Source: Yponomeuta sedellus
Lineage: Eukaryota; Arthropoda; Insecta; Lepidoptera; Yponomeutidae
DNA length: 64,000 nt
NCBI GenBank assembly: GCA_934045075.1
Contig: OW203726.1
Location: 10,751,527 to 10,815,526, forward strand
Direction: 5' to 3'
The position numbers were made by a program, and so were the translations under genes. Shown in pieces: positions 1 to 11,490 of this stretch. Below the pieces are notes generated by a model. The model was not told where the DNA came from and made no database searches. It saw only the letters and a program-made list of their open reading frames with translations. Position 1 is the first letter of the stretch; every line of letters starts with the position of its first letter.

Positions 1-3000
1 GTAAAAACCTTGTTCACAGTATAGACCCTATTTAAAAGGAATGTACCATAAGACGTTTACAATTTCTTGAATATTAAGTATCGAGCTAAAGGTCTTCTTC
101 TCGCAAATGATGCGATCGAAGCGATCGGAGAATTGTAGCAAATGTCAAGGTCTGAGCCGTAACTCATAGGCTTTTTGCTCTCTTACTTGCTTGTTGACCG
201 ACATTACATCGCTTATGTTCTTTTAATTCTTGTCCAAAATATTTAAATTTACTTTTACACATCCATAAGTTATCGAGCACCGTATAGTTGCTGTTACTTT
301 TCTTTGAAATAAATAAACTTTTCATCTGTGAATCCGTATTAATTTAACACTTTAAAACTTTACCAAATTTTTACAAAACACAATTTTACAAATCAATAGT
401 AAAAAACAATATAAAAAGGAAAACTAGAGAATAAAAAGGTCTGTCGTCAACAATACCATAATTTAAACGTTTTTTACTTGTAAATAGAAAAAAATTAATA
501 AAAACCTTTTAGGATCAAATAACAAAAGTGAGTACTAATATCTGTCCATTATTAACGTAAGTCTGGGTTAAAGTAAGCCAACTAGAACTTAAATTAATTG
601 TGTCATGCTTACGAAATTGTCATTTGAAATTTTTTATCCATGTATATATTTGCTCTATAGACCATACAAAATAAACAAAACAATATACAAAACCAACCAT
701 TTTCCAGGCGTGATACAATATTATTACTAAGGGAAGCAAATCAGCAACTTTTTTTGACGGCTTTATTTTTGCAAACACGATTCATCGACACGAAAGGCAT
801 TTTATTTATGGATAGTTGCGTCTTTTCCTCGTAAAATCTCCACAATTGCAGACCATTTCATTTAGATTAGCGTTTCTGGCGAGAGAGTTTTGTCAAACGT
901 TTGAAGAACAAGGATGTTTTAATCACGTTCTTGTTGATGAAAAATAAAAGTATGGAGCTCGAAATTTTTTGTTTGTTGAATGTACATTACAACCAGCAGC
1001 AAATATCTTCTAGTATAGTTAAATTATACTTATTTATTATTTTTTTATTTATTTTATATTAAGAAGACTAACAGCACATAACAAAGAGTAACAAAAACAT
1101 TAAATAAACAGAAGGCCAATTACACGTCTTCTTCACTTATAGACGTTTGTGACCACTTATGTTTATATTTAAATATGTTTTTTTTTCTTAACCCCTTTTG
1201 TGTCCCACTGCTGGGCAAAGGCCTCCACAAGTAATTTTGTATTAATAATGAGTTAACTATTTAATCCCTCTACGTCATTCACTCCCGACTCGGTCATTTT
1301 TTTATTTGTTTTATTCGCACATAACTAAGCTACAGTAGGCACCATTGTCATTGTTCTGCAGCCAATTTATCACGCAGACAGACAATCTTTATCACGTCGT
1401 ACCTACATAACAAGCTTTATTAAAGGTATTTTTTCGCCTCATGTAATTGCAGCAGTATACTATTACCTACCACGCAGACAGTTCAAATATCAGGGCCAGT
1501 GTGTCAATCGGTAGCGGGTTGTTCGACAGCTCCCACGAGACACGCTATGAAGGTTCACCATCTATCACATAATACAATCTGTAGATCTCATATCCGATAT
1601 CAGTGTGAACATACCGTACGTTTATTAATCTACATATCCACTGATATTATAAAGAGGAAACGTTTGTAAGTTTATCTGTTTGTATGTAAGGGGTAATTTT
1701 CGAAAGTACTTGTCTGATTTCAAAAATTCTTTCACCAGTATTTAAAATTGATAGTCAGTGTGGACACAACTGAAGTCGTAACTTTACGCCGCGATAGAAG
1801 TTTAATATTAAATGTAGCAATGAATTAGTAAGTGAATCAATTGAGTTGGATTTCAAGCTGCTTCAAACAAATTTATTATAACAGGTTTGAATAAGAGATC
1901 GTGCTACAATTGAGACCAGACAATCCCGATAATTTTATTTCGCTTTTATCATAATTATGAAAGCAACAGTCTAATTTGTCTTGCATAAGTAAGCATGAGC
2001 CATTTACCGATCGATACGAAATGGATGGATTTATTGCTTTTATGTGTAGGCATCGTATCATTCAACAAGTTGCAGCTTACGCAAATAAGACATAAAAACC
2101 TGTACTGTGACGTTATTATTTGCGGTTACACGGACTATAGTTATTTGAACAGATAGATCGATTGCGGACTCAGTTGCGGAATATGGCTAACTAGGAATAG
2201 AAACTAGGTTTACCAATTAGCTAAGTGTCCCAGGCAGCAGGTTTTTGGAAAAAGTTTGTTCTACATAGAGTAGACAACGCCAATATTATAATAAGAGTTC
2301 CATTGTGCGATGTGTAACAATGGCCAGTTACAAGAAAACAAGGCGCATTCCTTTTTCAAACAAACGTCAATTTTTGATACAGTTTTACGTAATTCGCGCG
2401 TTCCATGTAGACTTGTAACTGTTGAGGTAAGAGCGGGTTGTCGGTTGCGCAACCCGCTTCAAGTTTGTTAGTCTGACGGAGTGCGAAACTCTATGGACAG
2501 CGGTTGCTATACAAATCAGCCTTTAAAACATGCTCGACGAGTTTCTTTAATTTCGGAAACGCATAATGAGCTAATCAACACCGTTCCAAAGTCGTGAAAC
2601 ACACAGGTCTTCACAAGTTGAGGCGCAACAGGATGGAAGTGCATTAACGCATGTAATAAATTAACGATTTAATGGTTTCTCATAACAAGACAATAAAATA
2701 TAACCTTGCAGATAAGTCAAAGTACACCCTTGAATCGTGTAGTAAACATTACGATGCGCAACGCTTAGGTGCCACACACGCGCCTCCCACTAACGCTTTG
2801 CATCGACTGATGGATGAATCACTGTAATGCCATACGTTGCCTTTCTCATGTTCCTTGCCACTTTACAAAGATGCCTCTTAGGCCCTGTTTCATAGAAGTA
2901 CATTCATAGCTTATTGTGACAATTTGATGTACGCTGCAAAGTAGGTTAACGCACAGATCAACAAGTAGACTCTAATACGCAATGTAAGATATTTTTTTTT
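1..3000. other. Non-coding stretch, no gene recognised
   Basis: This stretch has short chance reading frames only, none with a recognisable domain or credible splice structure. A LINE-tail fragment lies near 1188-1232 on the minus strand and contains the cccactgctgggcaaaggcc motif seen in other repeat tails here. A short GC-rich hairpin (gcgggttg / caacccgc) lies near 2430-2456. Nothing else can be supported. Confidence 0.5.
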
Positions 3001-3075
3001 CTTTATTCTTCTTCTTCTTCTTCAGGCTATCAGGCTATATGTTAGTCCACTGTTGGACATAGTTCTCTCCTAATG
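3001..3075 (-). repeat. LINE/SINE 3' tail fragment with CTT microsatellite
   Basis: A (ctt)n run is followed by a segment containing 'gtccactgttggacat'. The same tail motif (agtccactgctggacaaa) recurs at 14876-14920, so this is a small dispersed-repeat end rather than a gene. Confidence 0.5.
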
Positions 3076-3800
3076 ACAATGGAAAAACAACAAATACGAA
3101 ATAATTACAAATGTACACAGTACCATTGGTGGCTTTATGGCAGAAAACTTACGATGGAAAGTTGCAATGTACTGAAATTCCTAGTTCATTCATAATAGAC
3201 TACAAATTGTAGTTTTATGAAACTCGACCCTGCACTTCAACCTCTTAATATCTCCTTATATGTACTTATTGGATAAACTAGATAGTTGAGAACGGCTTCT
3301 GTATTATCACAAGATGTTTCTGAACATCCGTATTTACTATAAGAAGTTTTGACGGATTCAATCGCAAATATGAAATCTATTACAACCCGTGAACGCTGAT
3401 AGGCTATTAAAAACTTGTCAAAGTGACGACTGCAATGATTGGCTGTAAGCTGTCAATGATAACTGCACTTCTTTCTTCGTGTTACCGTTACCAGCCTGAT
3501 TGGACAATGTTTTTTTGTATACAATAAATTGCTATATTAGAGAAAGTACAAATATTTTGTAGAAAAGACTGGATATCCTCTTGTGTTGTTGTAACCAAAT
3601 TGTTAGAATATTATTTTTGCTTCAAATGTACTTTCTATAAAGCTATTTTTTTAAAGCTAAAATCCTACGACATGTATAATGCTGTTATGTATTCATGGCT
3701 GAGACTATTTGACGTGTGCAAGAAAATTATCTTGCACAGTGTGTCTTGTGTTTGCCTACCCCTCTACGTTAAAGCCGTAATATTAGTAATGTAATGTAAT

Positions 3801-3890
3801 GTGGTGGAGTATGGCCTAACCCTTCTGCGATGCAGGAAGAGACCCGTGCCCCAGCGGTGGGGACATACAAGCGTTGATATCGATCTCGAA
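3801..3890 (+). repeat. 3' end fragment of the 20.9-kb SINE-like family
   Basis: About 90 bp match the 3' end of the element at 20942-21307, including 'gtggagtatggcctaacc' and 'ccccagcggtggggacat'. The copy is 5'-truncated, as expected for retroposed repeats. Confidence 0.6.
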
Positions 3891-4699
3891 TAGTAATATT
3901 AATTTTGAGACTAGAGTATAATCTTTAATCACATCACAACACCAAGTTTGACACTGGTAAGTGTTACCGTTTTCACACAATGGCACGAAAACCAAACTCT
4001 TTTTGCACCAGCGTTACTGGAGTATATTCCGAAGTAAGATTATACAAGCACACTTGCACTCCTTGTAATCGCCATTACTATGAATAGTGAGAAACAAACT
4101 TACTTGAGCTACACAAACTAGTCAAATGTGAGAAAGAAGTGCATGTGAGAAATGTTTATCTAAAGCTGAGAATTCGTTGCAGAGCATCTGAAGCTAATAA
4201 AACTCGGTAATGTTCTGCGTGTTTATTTACAAACAAATTGCGGCATGAGTTCGCTTGCAGGTGAATGAAGAGCAAATTAAAACACTTCTGTAACTGTAAT
4301 AACGCAACAAGAAACATTATGTTTGCTTACAGTTGCTTTCTCCATTGTTGGACGCGTCTTGTATAAGCGCAGTATCTTTGTCACTACTACTGCCGCCCCT
4401 TGGTTGTCTCGTTCACATTGTGCTCATCTTTTACGGGTTCGGCACGTTTCGCCACGGTGCAAACTGCTTCTCAATTAAAACCAAGCAACTGCGGACCAGA
4501 CGCGGGTACCGAAGTTTTCGTGTAGGCATAAAATATTAGAGGTTAAAGTACGAAACTGTCGATTTTTACTGAAAACATTGGTTTTTTTCCAAGATTGACG
4601 TATTTATTTCATCATAATATTTGTCTATATATTACTGCCATTTAATTGGAAGTTGATTTATTTATGCCTTTGCAATAGAACTCTGGAGATCTAAATTCA

Positions 4700-5010
4700 A
4701 CAAACGTGTGAAATTATTTTATTCGGCCTCCTGGAAAGATTTTTTTGATCACGTATAAAATTGTCCTAATCAAAATCTGCAGCCCCTGTAGAGTTACAAC
4801 GGTTTCTCGGGCAGTGTAAGGTTTTGCGTTATCATGAAGCAATAATGGTGAAGATATAGATTCACGACACGGGGCTGTATCACTGCCAGTTTTGACACCA
4901 TTGTTCAAAGTATGGCACAGTAAACATCTGCTGTTATTGCTTGACCAGGCCTGAAAAAACTACAGTGAATACTACCATGAATAGACTCATTGCAGAGTAT
5001 AAACATATGC
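4700..5010 (-). pseudogene. Degraded mariner transposase fragment
   Basis: Read on the minus strand, 4714-4908 encodes a short frame with LLHDNAKPYTA. This matches the HDNARPHxA block around the second catalytic Asp of mariner transposases. Just upstream, in shifted frames up to about 5010, are sequences resembling the family's 'pGqaitAdvYC' segment. Stops and frameshifts separate the pieces and both ends of the transposase are missing, so this is an old inactive copy. No terminal inverted repeats were found. Confidence 0.6.
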
Positions 5011-5635
5011 TTTCTTTAAACTTTTAGCTTTTTTATGACACTGACCATAATTAAATGCAGGGTATGTTTGTACTAATTAATGTATTTAGCGTTGAAATAT
5101 TACATTCTTTTTCTAAAAACAATCTTAAAATGATGGTAAATTTTCATTCGAATAAAACATTTGTATACACTTGACGTATTACTACTAAATATGCAAAACA
5201 AAGTGTGATTTTGACCCTCAATATCTCTTAAGCCGTTAATTTCTCTGGCATAGTTTCTATAGAATTAGTTTAATGTAGAAATATGTTTGAAATATGAATA
5301 ATGCAAAGAATACGTTGGTTTAAGGAAACTTTTATGTTAATTCACACCCAATATGTACAGATTTTGCAAAAAGTCCAAGCTCGACCTCGCTCAATTCCTT
5401 CTTAGAGCCCTAAGTCCTTCCGTAATGAAATAATCTAAACGGACGCTATCAACATCTCCCATTATCACAACTTTCGTTAGTTACTACACTTTATTGACTT
5501 GAGTCTTGATTCAAATATTTGTAATTTTGTCTTACCAGAAATTCAAAAGTGCAAATAATATCAAAAATTGTAAAATAATAGAAAAAACTACACCTACAAA
5601 CTTTAAGAATATATAGGTATTAGATAAAATATTTA

Positions 5636-5690
5636 TAGATAGATAGATAAATCATTTATTTACATAAGACACACACACACGTATACAAAG
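5636..5690. repeat. GATA and CA microsatellites
   Basis: A (gata)n tract near 5637-5652 and an (ac)n tract near 5670-5682 flank a short AT-rich stretch. They are simple repeats with no coding context. Confidence 0.8.
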
Positions 5691-7860
5691 TGAAGCCATA
5701 GAAATCTAGTTACAAGTCACAACACGAAGAAATCATAAACAAAACAGTAGCATACGAGTACATGAAAAGCGAAACATATATTTATTTTTCTCTTTATAGC
5801 ATCGGGGTGAAAAGTACTTAGACTATTTCTATCACTGTATATCACCGAGTCTCATTATCTAGACTCTCTGCTGCGACGTTGACGAACAGGCGGCCGCGAT
5901 TTACCTTTCATGTATATGGACGTAACTATTCATTTGAATGTAGGAAGAATCGGTTTAGCTAGTTTGCATGTCAGATAATTGAAACTAAACGTCATAAGGC
6001 TTGTATTCAGATCATTAACCAGTAATTGCTAGTTTAGTGCAGCATAACAGAGCTCCATAATCATTTCAAATAAGTACTCTATACAGATATTGAACTCAAT
6101 ATTGTTAGGGTTCCGTATTTCAAAAGAATAAAAAGGAATGCTTGGGGTAGATCACTTCATCGCTCGTCTGTCTGTTTGTTAAGAACATTTTTTGTCAGAA
6201 ACAGAAACGCGTGGAGGTATCAAAATAAAATTAATGCCAAATGCTGGGGTATACCATGCTTTGTAGCCGTCAAAAATCAAACCTCTAACTCAACGCAATC
6301 AAAAGATCAACGGCCACTCAAACCGCATATCAGACATAAAGTCAAAAAAGAAAAAAGAAAAAAGATTCATTCCATTGCCAATTATGACCCATCGCTGGGC
6401 AAAGTCATCCCTTTCTTCCTCACTTTCTCTGTGGGCACTCGCCCCACTGCCTCACCCCCAACCACGCCTGGACTCAAACCCTTCATGTGTATTAGGACAA
6501 GTGTTTGTATGAAGTGAAAATAATTGTAGACTTTTAGTCCGGATTTACTTACGGGTGTTGTCATATCGGAAAAGTGAAAATAATTATTATTATTTTAACA
6601 CTGGATGGAATCCAAAAGTAACTTATTGGACAAACAAATAAGCTAGTCATTAGAGGTTATAAACTAGGCGGTACGAGACAGGTGATGCAGTACGTTTTAT
6701 GTTTTTATCTCGTATATATGAGTGCAACTAAGTAAATATTAAATATCGTAGCACGGAAAAATCCGAAAACGTGTTGGACAAACTATGTACGGCGACCTAT
6801 TATTTTGTACAATACAACTACAACACTATATATACCCCTGAAATCATAAGCAACATCAAATTATTCTCGTTTGGCGAACAAAAAATTACGTGACAAATAA
6901 TACGAAACCGTGGCTTGTGTTGTTGTCGCCTAGCGCCGTCCCATCACTGTTATCTAGAATCAGAGCTAGTTTTTATGTCCAAAAATCTTGAGAAAATAGT
7001 GCAACAACGGTGCCAATGAAAAGTTACGTCAAATCACAGTACTGATCCCCGAGCCCCCAGCGTTCTCACTGGCCACGCGACAGTGAAATAAGCAAAATTG
7101 TTAGCTAACTCTTATTCGAAACGTAATAGAGGTTATTGTCGTGGCAAGAAAACACGGAAGTTTTCAGGCAGACCGCATAGCGTGAGCGCAATGCCTGGCC
7201 ATCCGTGACACTTCCTATCTCAGTGTGAGTGCAGACTAAAAGACTAATCAACGAAACTACCATACAGGGTGCTTTAAGAAATCATGTAGATTAGTGCTGT
7301 TACTTTACACTGTTAATAACACGTTACTACTGTTTGAATCGCGAAAAAACATCAGCAGGACCTAAATTCTGTATTTTTCTTATATACCAAAAAAATGTTA
7401 TCGTTGGAAAATGCAGAGATATAATCCGCTCATGACATATTAAGCTTTAAAGCGCTATATTTTCTTAGAGAAGGCTCTATTAGTAAACGAGTAATAGGCG
7501 AACAACTTAAAAAAGGGATAGGTCGTACAAATTTCATAGAAAAATATTTTGATAAAGTTTTAACTCTGTAAAGTACGTAAAAACGCTCCTACGGAACCCT
7601 ACAAGCCTCGGGGCCCACGTGGTTTGTAGGGTTGGTGGTTATTGATACAACTACCTCCCTATACAATATACAATCACTTGTCCAGAATCAAACTAGGATA
7701 CTCTTTACATTTTCATTAAAAACTTATGAGAACTTAAATAAACATTTATGAGATCAACCATGCACAGTAAACCTAAAGTCTATAATCGCAAATTAGCATC
7801 AATTATCCCCATAACATTAGCCTTTTTCAATTTAACATAATATTCTATTATATTAAATTT
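5690..7860. other. Non-coding stretch, no gene recognised
   Basis: Only short chance frames are present. A 113-residue frame at 6176-6517 has no domain and low complexity. Several 'ggttccgtattt / cggaaccctac' pieces (about 6110, 7590) resemble widespread repeat ends in this window. Part of a SINE tail is seen near 7670-7710. Confidence 0.45.
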
Positions 7861-8225
7861 TTAATTTTTGGCACATATATCACAGATGTATCCATCTAGT
7901 GAATCCCACTCTGACCGTAAAGCCTGTGCCCACAGTCCGCAGATTGTACAGCGATACCACAATTCATAATTTTTCCCAAATACTTCGCAATCAATACATT
8001 TGTTATTATTTTCATCACCCACATTTATTACGTTATCACTTCTTAGCTCTCTGAAGAACTTGTATTTTTTTCTCTTGTAAGATTTTCGTTGCATATATTT
8101 GTTCTTCTGTTCTTTGACAACTTCTTTCGGTCTTGATTTATCATCATTTTCTTTTGGGAAAATCGAGCCGAACGTCCAATTACATCTCTTTCTGGATGCC
8201 CTTCCCCTCGCGCTTCATGTGACGT
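7861..8225 (-). pseudogene. C-terminal fragment of a pogo-like DDE transposase
   Basis: An open frame of about 120 codons on the minus strand ends with the stop at 7861. Its N-terminal half is Lys/Arg rich. Its C-terminal half has paired Cys positions: CIDC, then W-Y-R-C-T-I-C-G-L-W, then CDIC. This CxxC...WxxCxxCxxW...CxxC arrangement is typical of the zinc-binding tail of pogo/jerky-type (DDE_1) transposases in insects. The third position, normally HxxC, is altered (QALRS), and no catalytic domain is attached, so the copy is truncated and probably dead. A PHD-like cellular protein fragment is the alternative. Confidence 0.5.
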
Positions 8226-8255
8226 TGCTATGTTCCATGTTGACAGAGTTATAGA

Positions 8256-8317
8256 AGTGAGCGCCGATACCCAGTGAGCGCCGATACCCAGTGAGCGCCG
8301 ATACCCAATGAGCGCTG
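8256..8317. repeat. 17-bp minisatellite, about 3.6 copies
   Basis: The unit agtgagcgccgataccc is repeated head to tail three times almost perfectly, followed by a partial fourth copy. It lies just upstream of the pogo-like fragment. Confidence 0.85.
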
Positions 8318-8395
8318 TTCTCCCTACCCTACACAATGCCCAAGTGACAGTAGATGTACAGACTGTTATTGTAGAAAAATTAATCGAGGGTACTA

Positions 8396-8566
8396 AAGTG
8401 TCAATCCATTAGTCTGGCAGTGTCATGCTTGACTACCAAAAAGGAAGGTCTGGAGGCCGACCTACTTTGTACAAATGGCCCCAGTCTGGGTGTGTTCCAT
8501 GTTTGCGCCGTCCTCATCTGGTTAAAATATTACCACAGAGTATCCTAGCTTAGGACCAGCACAAGT
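8396..8566 (+). repeat. tRNA-derived SINE, 5' part (interrupted)
   Basis: This shares order and wording with the SINE at 18685-18890 ('ccagtctgggtgtgttcc', 'tatcctagcttaggacca', 'acaagt'). It is interrupted at 8567 by the THAP element and resumes after 10476 ('gattgtgttgtctgg'). Confidence 0.6.
8559..8566. repeat. 8-bp target site duplication, left (gcacaagt)
   Basis: This is identical to 10469-10476 on the far side of the THAP element. The same pair of boundaries is independently supported by the second copy of the element, which has a different 8-bp duplication. Confidence 0.75.
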
Positions 8567-8739
8567 CAAAGAGTATATAACCACTACTTTTTCAGAGACG
8601 GGACCTCCTTACATGCTTTTGTAATGAGTTTAGCCCCGTTAGCAATACCAACCAATAGAGCAAAAATGCAATGTCAAAAGTAAGTGCTACCAACATAATA
8701 ACTTGTCTGTGCAATAGGGACGTCCACTTAAATTACTAC

Positions 8740-8759
8740 ATTTATCGATATCGATAAAT
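8740..8759. promoter_or_regulatory. 20-bp palindrome with overlapping TATCGATA sites (copy 1)
   Basis: The sequence atttatcgatatcgataaat is a perfect palindrome with two overlapping TATCGATA motifs, the core of the insect DRE bound by DREF. It is perfectly conserved in the second element copy (49429-49448) although flanking bases differ. A regulatory role is inference. Confidence 0.4.
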
Positions 8760-8811
8760 TATCATCCAGGGGCTTCGCAGTTAGCCTAATAAAATTAATA
8801 AAAATCAATGT

Positions 8812-10215
8812 TTACAATAAAACGACAAATGAAATTAGTATTTTATTATTTATTATCAAATCACAATAATTGTGGTCAAGGTCTATTGAATTTATTTCAG
8901 CAGCTATTTGGTTTTTCTTTAGAGGTGTCCAATCTGAGCGAACTTCATCAATCGGTGGTTTGGATTCAGGTGCTGAAATCGTAAAAAAAAGTTAAGTTGA
9001 GTCGTTATTGATTATTAATTTGTTGGTAAACTATGCTACTTACCGGGATAGTTCTGATAAGTATTCTGAGATTCTAGGCTACAATAATGGTGGTCAAACC
9101 CTACTGGACCAATTGCAATAGCTGATATTTTGGCTGCTGTACAAAGTGCTGAAAATGATAACACCTTGTAATTTATCAAAGTAAACAAACACTAGTTACA
9201 AAAAACTTCAGCGATACATGAAAAGTCTACGTACCAGAGTTGTTTTGTGAAGCTTGACAACTAATAGGTTTTTGTATAGCTGAATCTGAAAATAAACAAT
9301 TGCAAGAATAGTCCGAAGAAAAATAAATAGTTTGTTCCTGTTTACCAAATAACTGCATAATTGACTATGTAACTATCAAATACATTTTTATAAAAAATAA
9401 TTTTAAGTTAAAATAAGTAAAAAAAATATTTTAGTAATTCCAATCGCTAACCAGTTTCAAGTGATGCGACGTGGCTACGTGGTAAGGAAACTCAGCTAGT
9501 AAGTAAGGTACAGCCCTGTAAAAAAATATTTATCTAAGTAATGTAATTTATGTATTAAGACGTAATAATAATATTGCGTTCTAAATGACGGAGCAAAATA
9601 CATTCCAATGTTCGACGTAAAGCAAGGCGTATTTTGTTTTTTAATTACATAATTATTCATGAAATGTAGTGAGTGTTACATTATAACAAAACTCACCATT
9701 TCTTTAATCGGCTTCCTTTTTTTGTTAAAATCTTTCAGCCGGAAATGATCTCCACAAACATATTTATGTTGGTGGAGTTTTTCGATGGGGATATACGCAA
9801 GATCTTCCAATTTTCAACCATTGTCTGCATCTAAAAAAAAATACCACATTCAATGCAGCCACTAATAGTGCATCGTTGAAACATTGTTATGGCTTACAGC
9901 AATTCACCCGTCGTACACTGAGTAGTAATTCTGACCAAGGTACTTATCAGATATTTTTTATCGATATTGAATATGTATATGACACATCACTATGACATTG
10001 AAACAACTTAATATTTTTCTCATAGTATATTAATTACGTTATTTAACATAATTTATGATCTTGCTCTTGTGCAAGATGACAAAAACTGAAGCCTGAAATA
10101 CTTACCGGTCTTCATCCCTAGGAAATTTACTCATAAACTTTCTTTTCGTACCCTTTGACCGACTGCATCTTATTTTACAAATGGCACAAGTTCGACACCA
10201 TCCGATCAGTGCCAT
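8812..10215 (-). pseudogene. THAP-domain gene, six exons, frameshifted copy
   Basis: Exons on the minus strand are 10106-10215, 9697-9830, 9452-9515, 9235-9285, 9044-9148 and about 8812-8972, all with GT-AG borders. Exon 1 starts with an ATG and encodes CRTCAIC, the first Cys pair of a THAP C2CH finger; it ends with FPRDEDR, a typical THAP block. Exon 2 supplies the second half (KYVCGDHF, the C-x2-H pair). Splice phases chain as 2, 0, 1, 1, 1. Relative to the second copy, exon 2 has lost 5 bases in two small deletions, which breaks the frame before the C-x2-H pair. Exon 3 has a 33-bp deletion and an in-frame stop. THAP domains bind DNA; here the product is probably non-functional. Confidence 0.6.
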
Positions 10216-10468
10216 TTTTAAAAGAAAATCACTAAACACTGTACAACAAGATACACACAGCTAGATATTGAAAAAACTTAAAACACAAAAATTTTAAACT
10301 AGAAAACTTTCTAATATGTGCCGCGTTCCGCCATGACATTTGTTGAGTTTTCAGTTTGACAGCAAAGAAAGAGTAAGTAGTATTATAGAGTGAGACAAAT
10401 ATATGTCCGCCATTAAAACGGGGCTAAATGCGAACAAATAATTCAAAGTTCCTTCTTGCGCTAGGCTG

Positions 10469-10550
10469 GCACAAGTCAAAGAGTGATTGTGTTGTCTGGA
10501 CGACTTCTGTCGTGCCTACAACTAGTGGTTATATGCTCTTTGCCTATAAC
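10469..10550 (+). repeat. Right target duplication and resumed SINE 3' part
   Basis: 10469-10476 repeats gcacaagt. It is followed by an extra caaagagt, which equals the first 8 bases of the element, and then by 'gattgtgttgtctgg', the normal continuation of the interrupted SINE as seen at 18870 and 55110. Confidence 0.6.
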
Positions 10551-11030
10551 TTCATTCGTGAAGTAATCTTGATATGTATTTGTCAGGGTTAAAAAGTAGC
10601 CTTTGGCCATTCCAGCCATATCTATCCTATTCCACTCCGTTTAGCCTTTCTGGAGTGCTTGTGGAACAAAATCTATACACATAGAAACTTTCACATTTCT
10701 AATATTGGCACAGAGGAAAAAATATTAGTAAGATTATTCACCTTTCGAAACATCCCGTATTTTTACATGTCAATAAAGGAACGTGATTCAATACTTTAAA
10801 CAACTCTGTTTACGGATCTCGTGTCAGTTTTATTAAATTTTCTAGGCGACTTACCTCCCATTGTTATAATATAAACTTGGGACTCGAGCGATGTTGATTT
10901 TAAGTGGTTAACACTTCGCGAAACCACAGCCACGCTTCTCATATTACCTTCTGCAACATTGTTATTAATATTCATGTTAACAGTGTTTCTATATTGGTAT
11001 TGCAGAAATTTATGGTCAGGTAGAACTTTG
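10550..11030. other. Non-coding, no gene recognised
   Basis: Short overlapping frames on both strands have no recognisable domain. The DNA leads into a repeat fragment. Confidence 0.4.
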
Positions 11031-11200
11031 CTGTGTGGTGTCGGCCTAGAGAATAGCACCAACCCAAATTCTTCCCGCGGGTGTCGTAAAAGGCGACTAT
11101 GGGACTCACACCAGAGGGTGGGCAGTAGCGCCCCCTGCAGTACAATTCTACCAAACTGCGATCCCCAACCCACATGCCCTGAAATAATGACTGTGAATGG
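11030..11200 (+). repeat. Dispersed repeat fragment (gtgtcgtaaaaggcgact type)
   Basis: It contains 'cgggtgtcgtaaaaggcgac' and 'gtagcgccccctgcagtaca'. The latter recurs at about 15000-15030, which marks a dispersed LINE/SINE 3' region. The frames that cross it are not genes. Confidence 0.5.
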
Positions 11201-11374
11201 AAACCCATTTTTTTCTATTTGGGCATTCACAAGAAGGTTGAACGGCATCTATATGGAATGTCGCGCATCTAGCGTGCATTTTTCAAACTGACGGTCAATC
11301 AAGACGCACTACAACTGTGCGTCCATTTGGAATGGCGTACGGCTTCGAGTAATCAGAGAAAGAATCACTTGTCC

Positions 11375-11490
11375 TGATCCCAAACTAGGATACTTTGTGC
11401 TAGGGTAACCAGGCAAGGACACCACACACATGGATAGACGCCTAGTGGAAATCAAACCCACGACTTCTGTTATTGTATGTCAACTGCTAG
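11375..11490 (-). repeat. SINE fragment, tRNA-derived family of 18.7 kb
   Basis: Read on the minus strand it carries the family's 'tagtttgggatcaggacaag' block and head-like sequence. It is partial and diverged. Confidence 0.5.

Larger units (their letters stand above)
8567..10468 (-). mobile_element. P-like non-autonomous element carrying a THAP gene, copy 1
   Basis: This 1902-bp element is strongly similar along its length to 49254-51199, and both copies have 8-bp target duplications (here gcacaagt). It carries 12-bp subterminal inverted repeats TTTAGCCCCGTT (8629-8640) and AACGGGGCTAAA (10417-10428), and a 20-bp palindrome containing TATCGATA at 8740-8759. Its minus strand encodes an intron-split THAP zinc finger. 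Known P elements combine a THAP-domain transposase, 8-bp duplications and subterminal inverted repeats; the assignment here rests on that combination. No long terminal inverted repeat and no transposase catalytic region are visible, so it looks non-autonomous. A hAT-type element with a captured THAP gene is the main alternative. Confidence 0.65.

Noticed and set aside
5636..5690. Simple repeats as a CRISPR-like array
   Set aside because: They are GATA/CA microsatellites without spacers; no CRISPR-like structure exists in the window.
10796..11291. 150- and 110-codon frames on opposite strands
   Set aside because: Both cross a dispersed repeat (gtgtcgtaaaaggcgact type). Neither has a domain.
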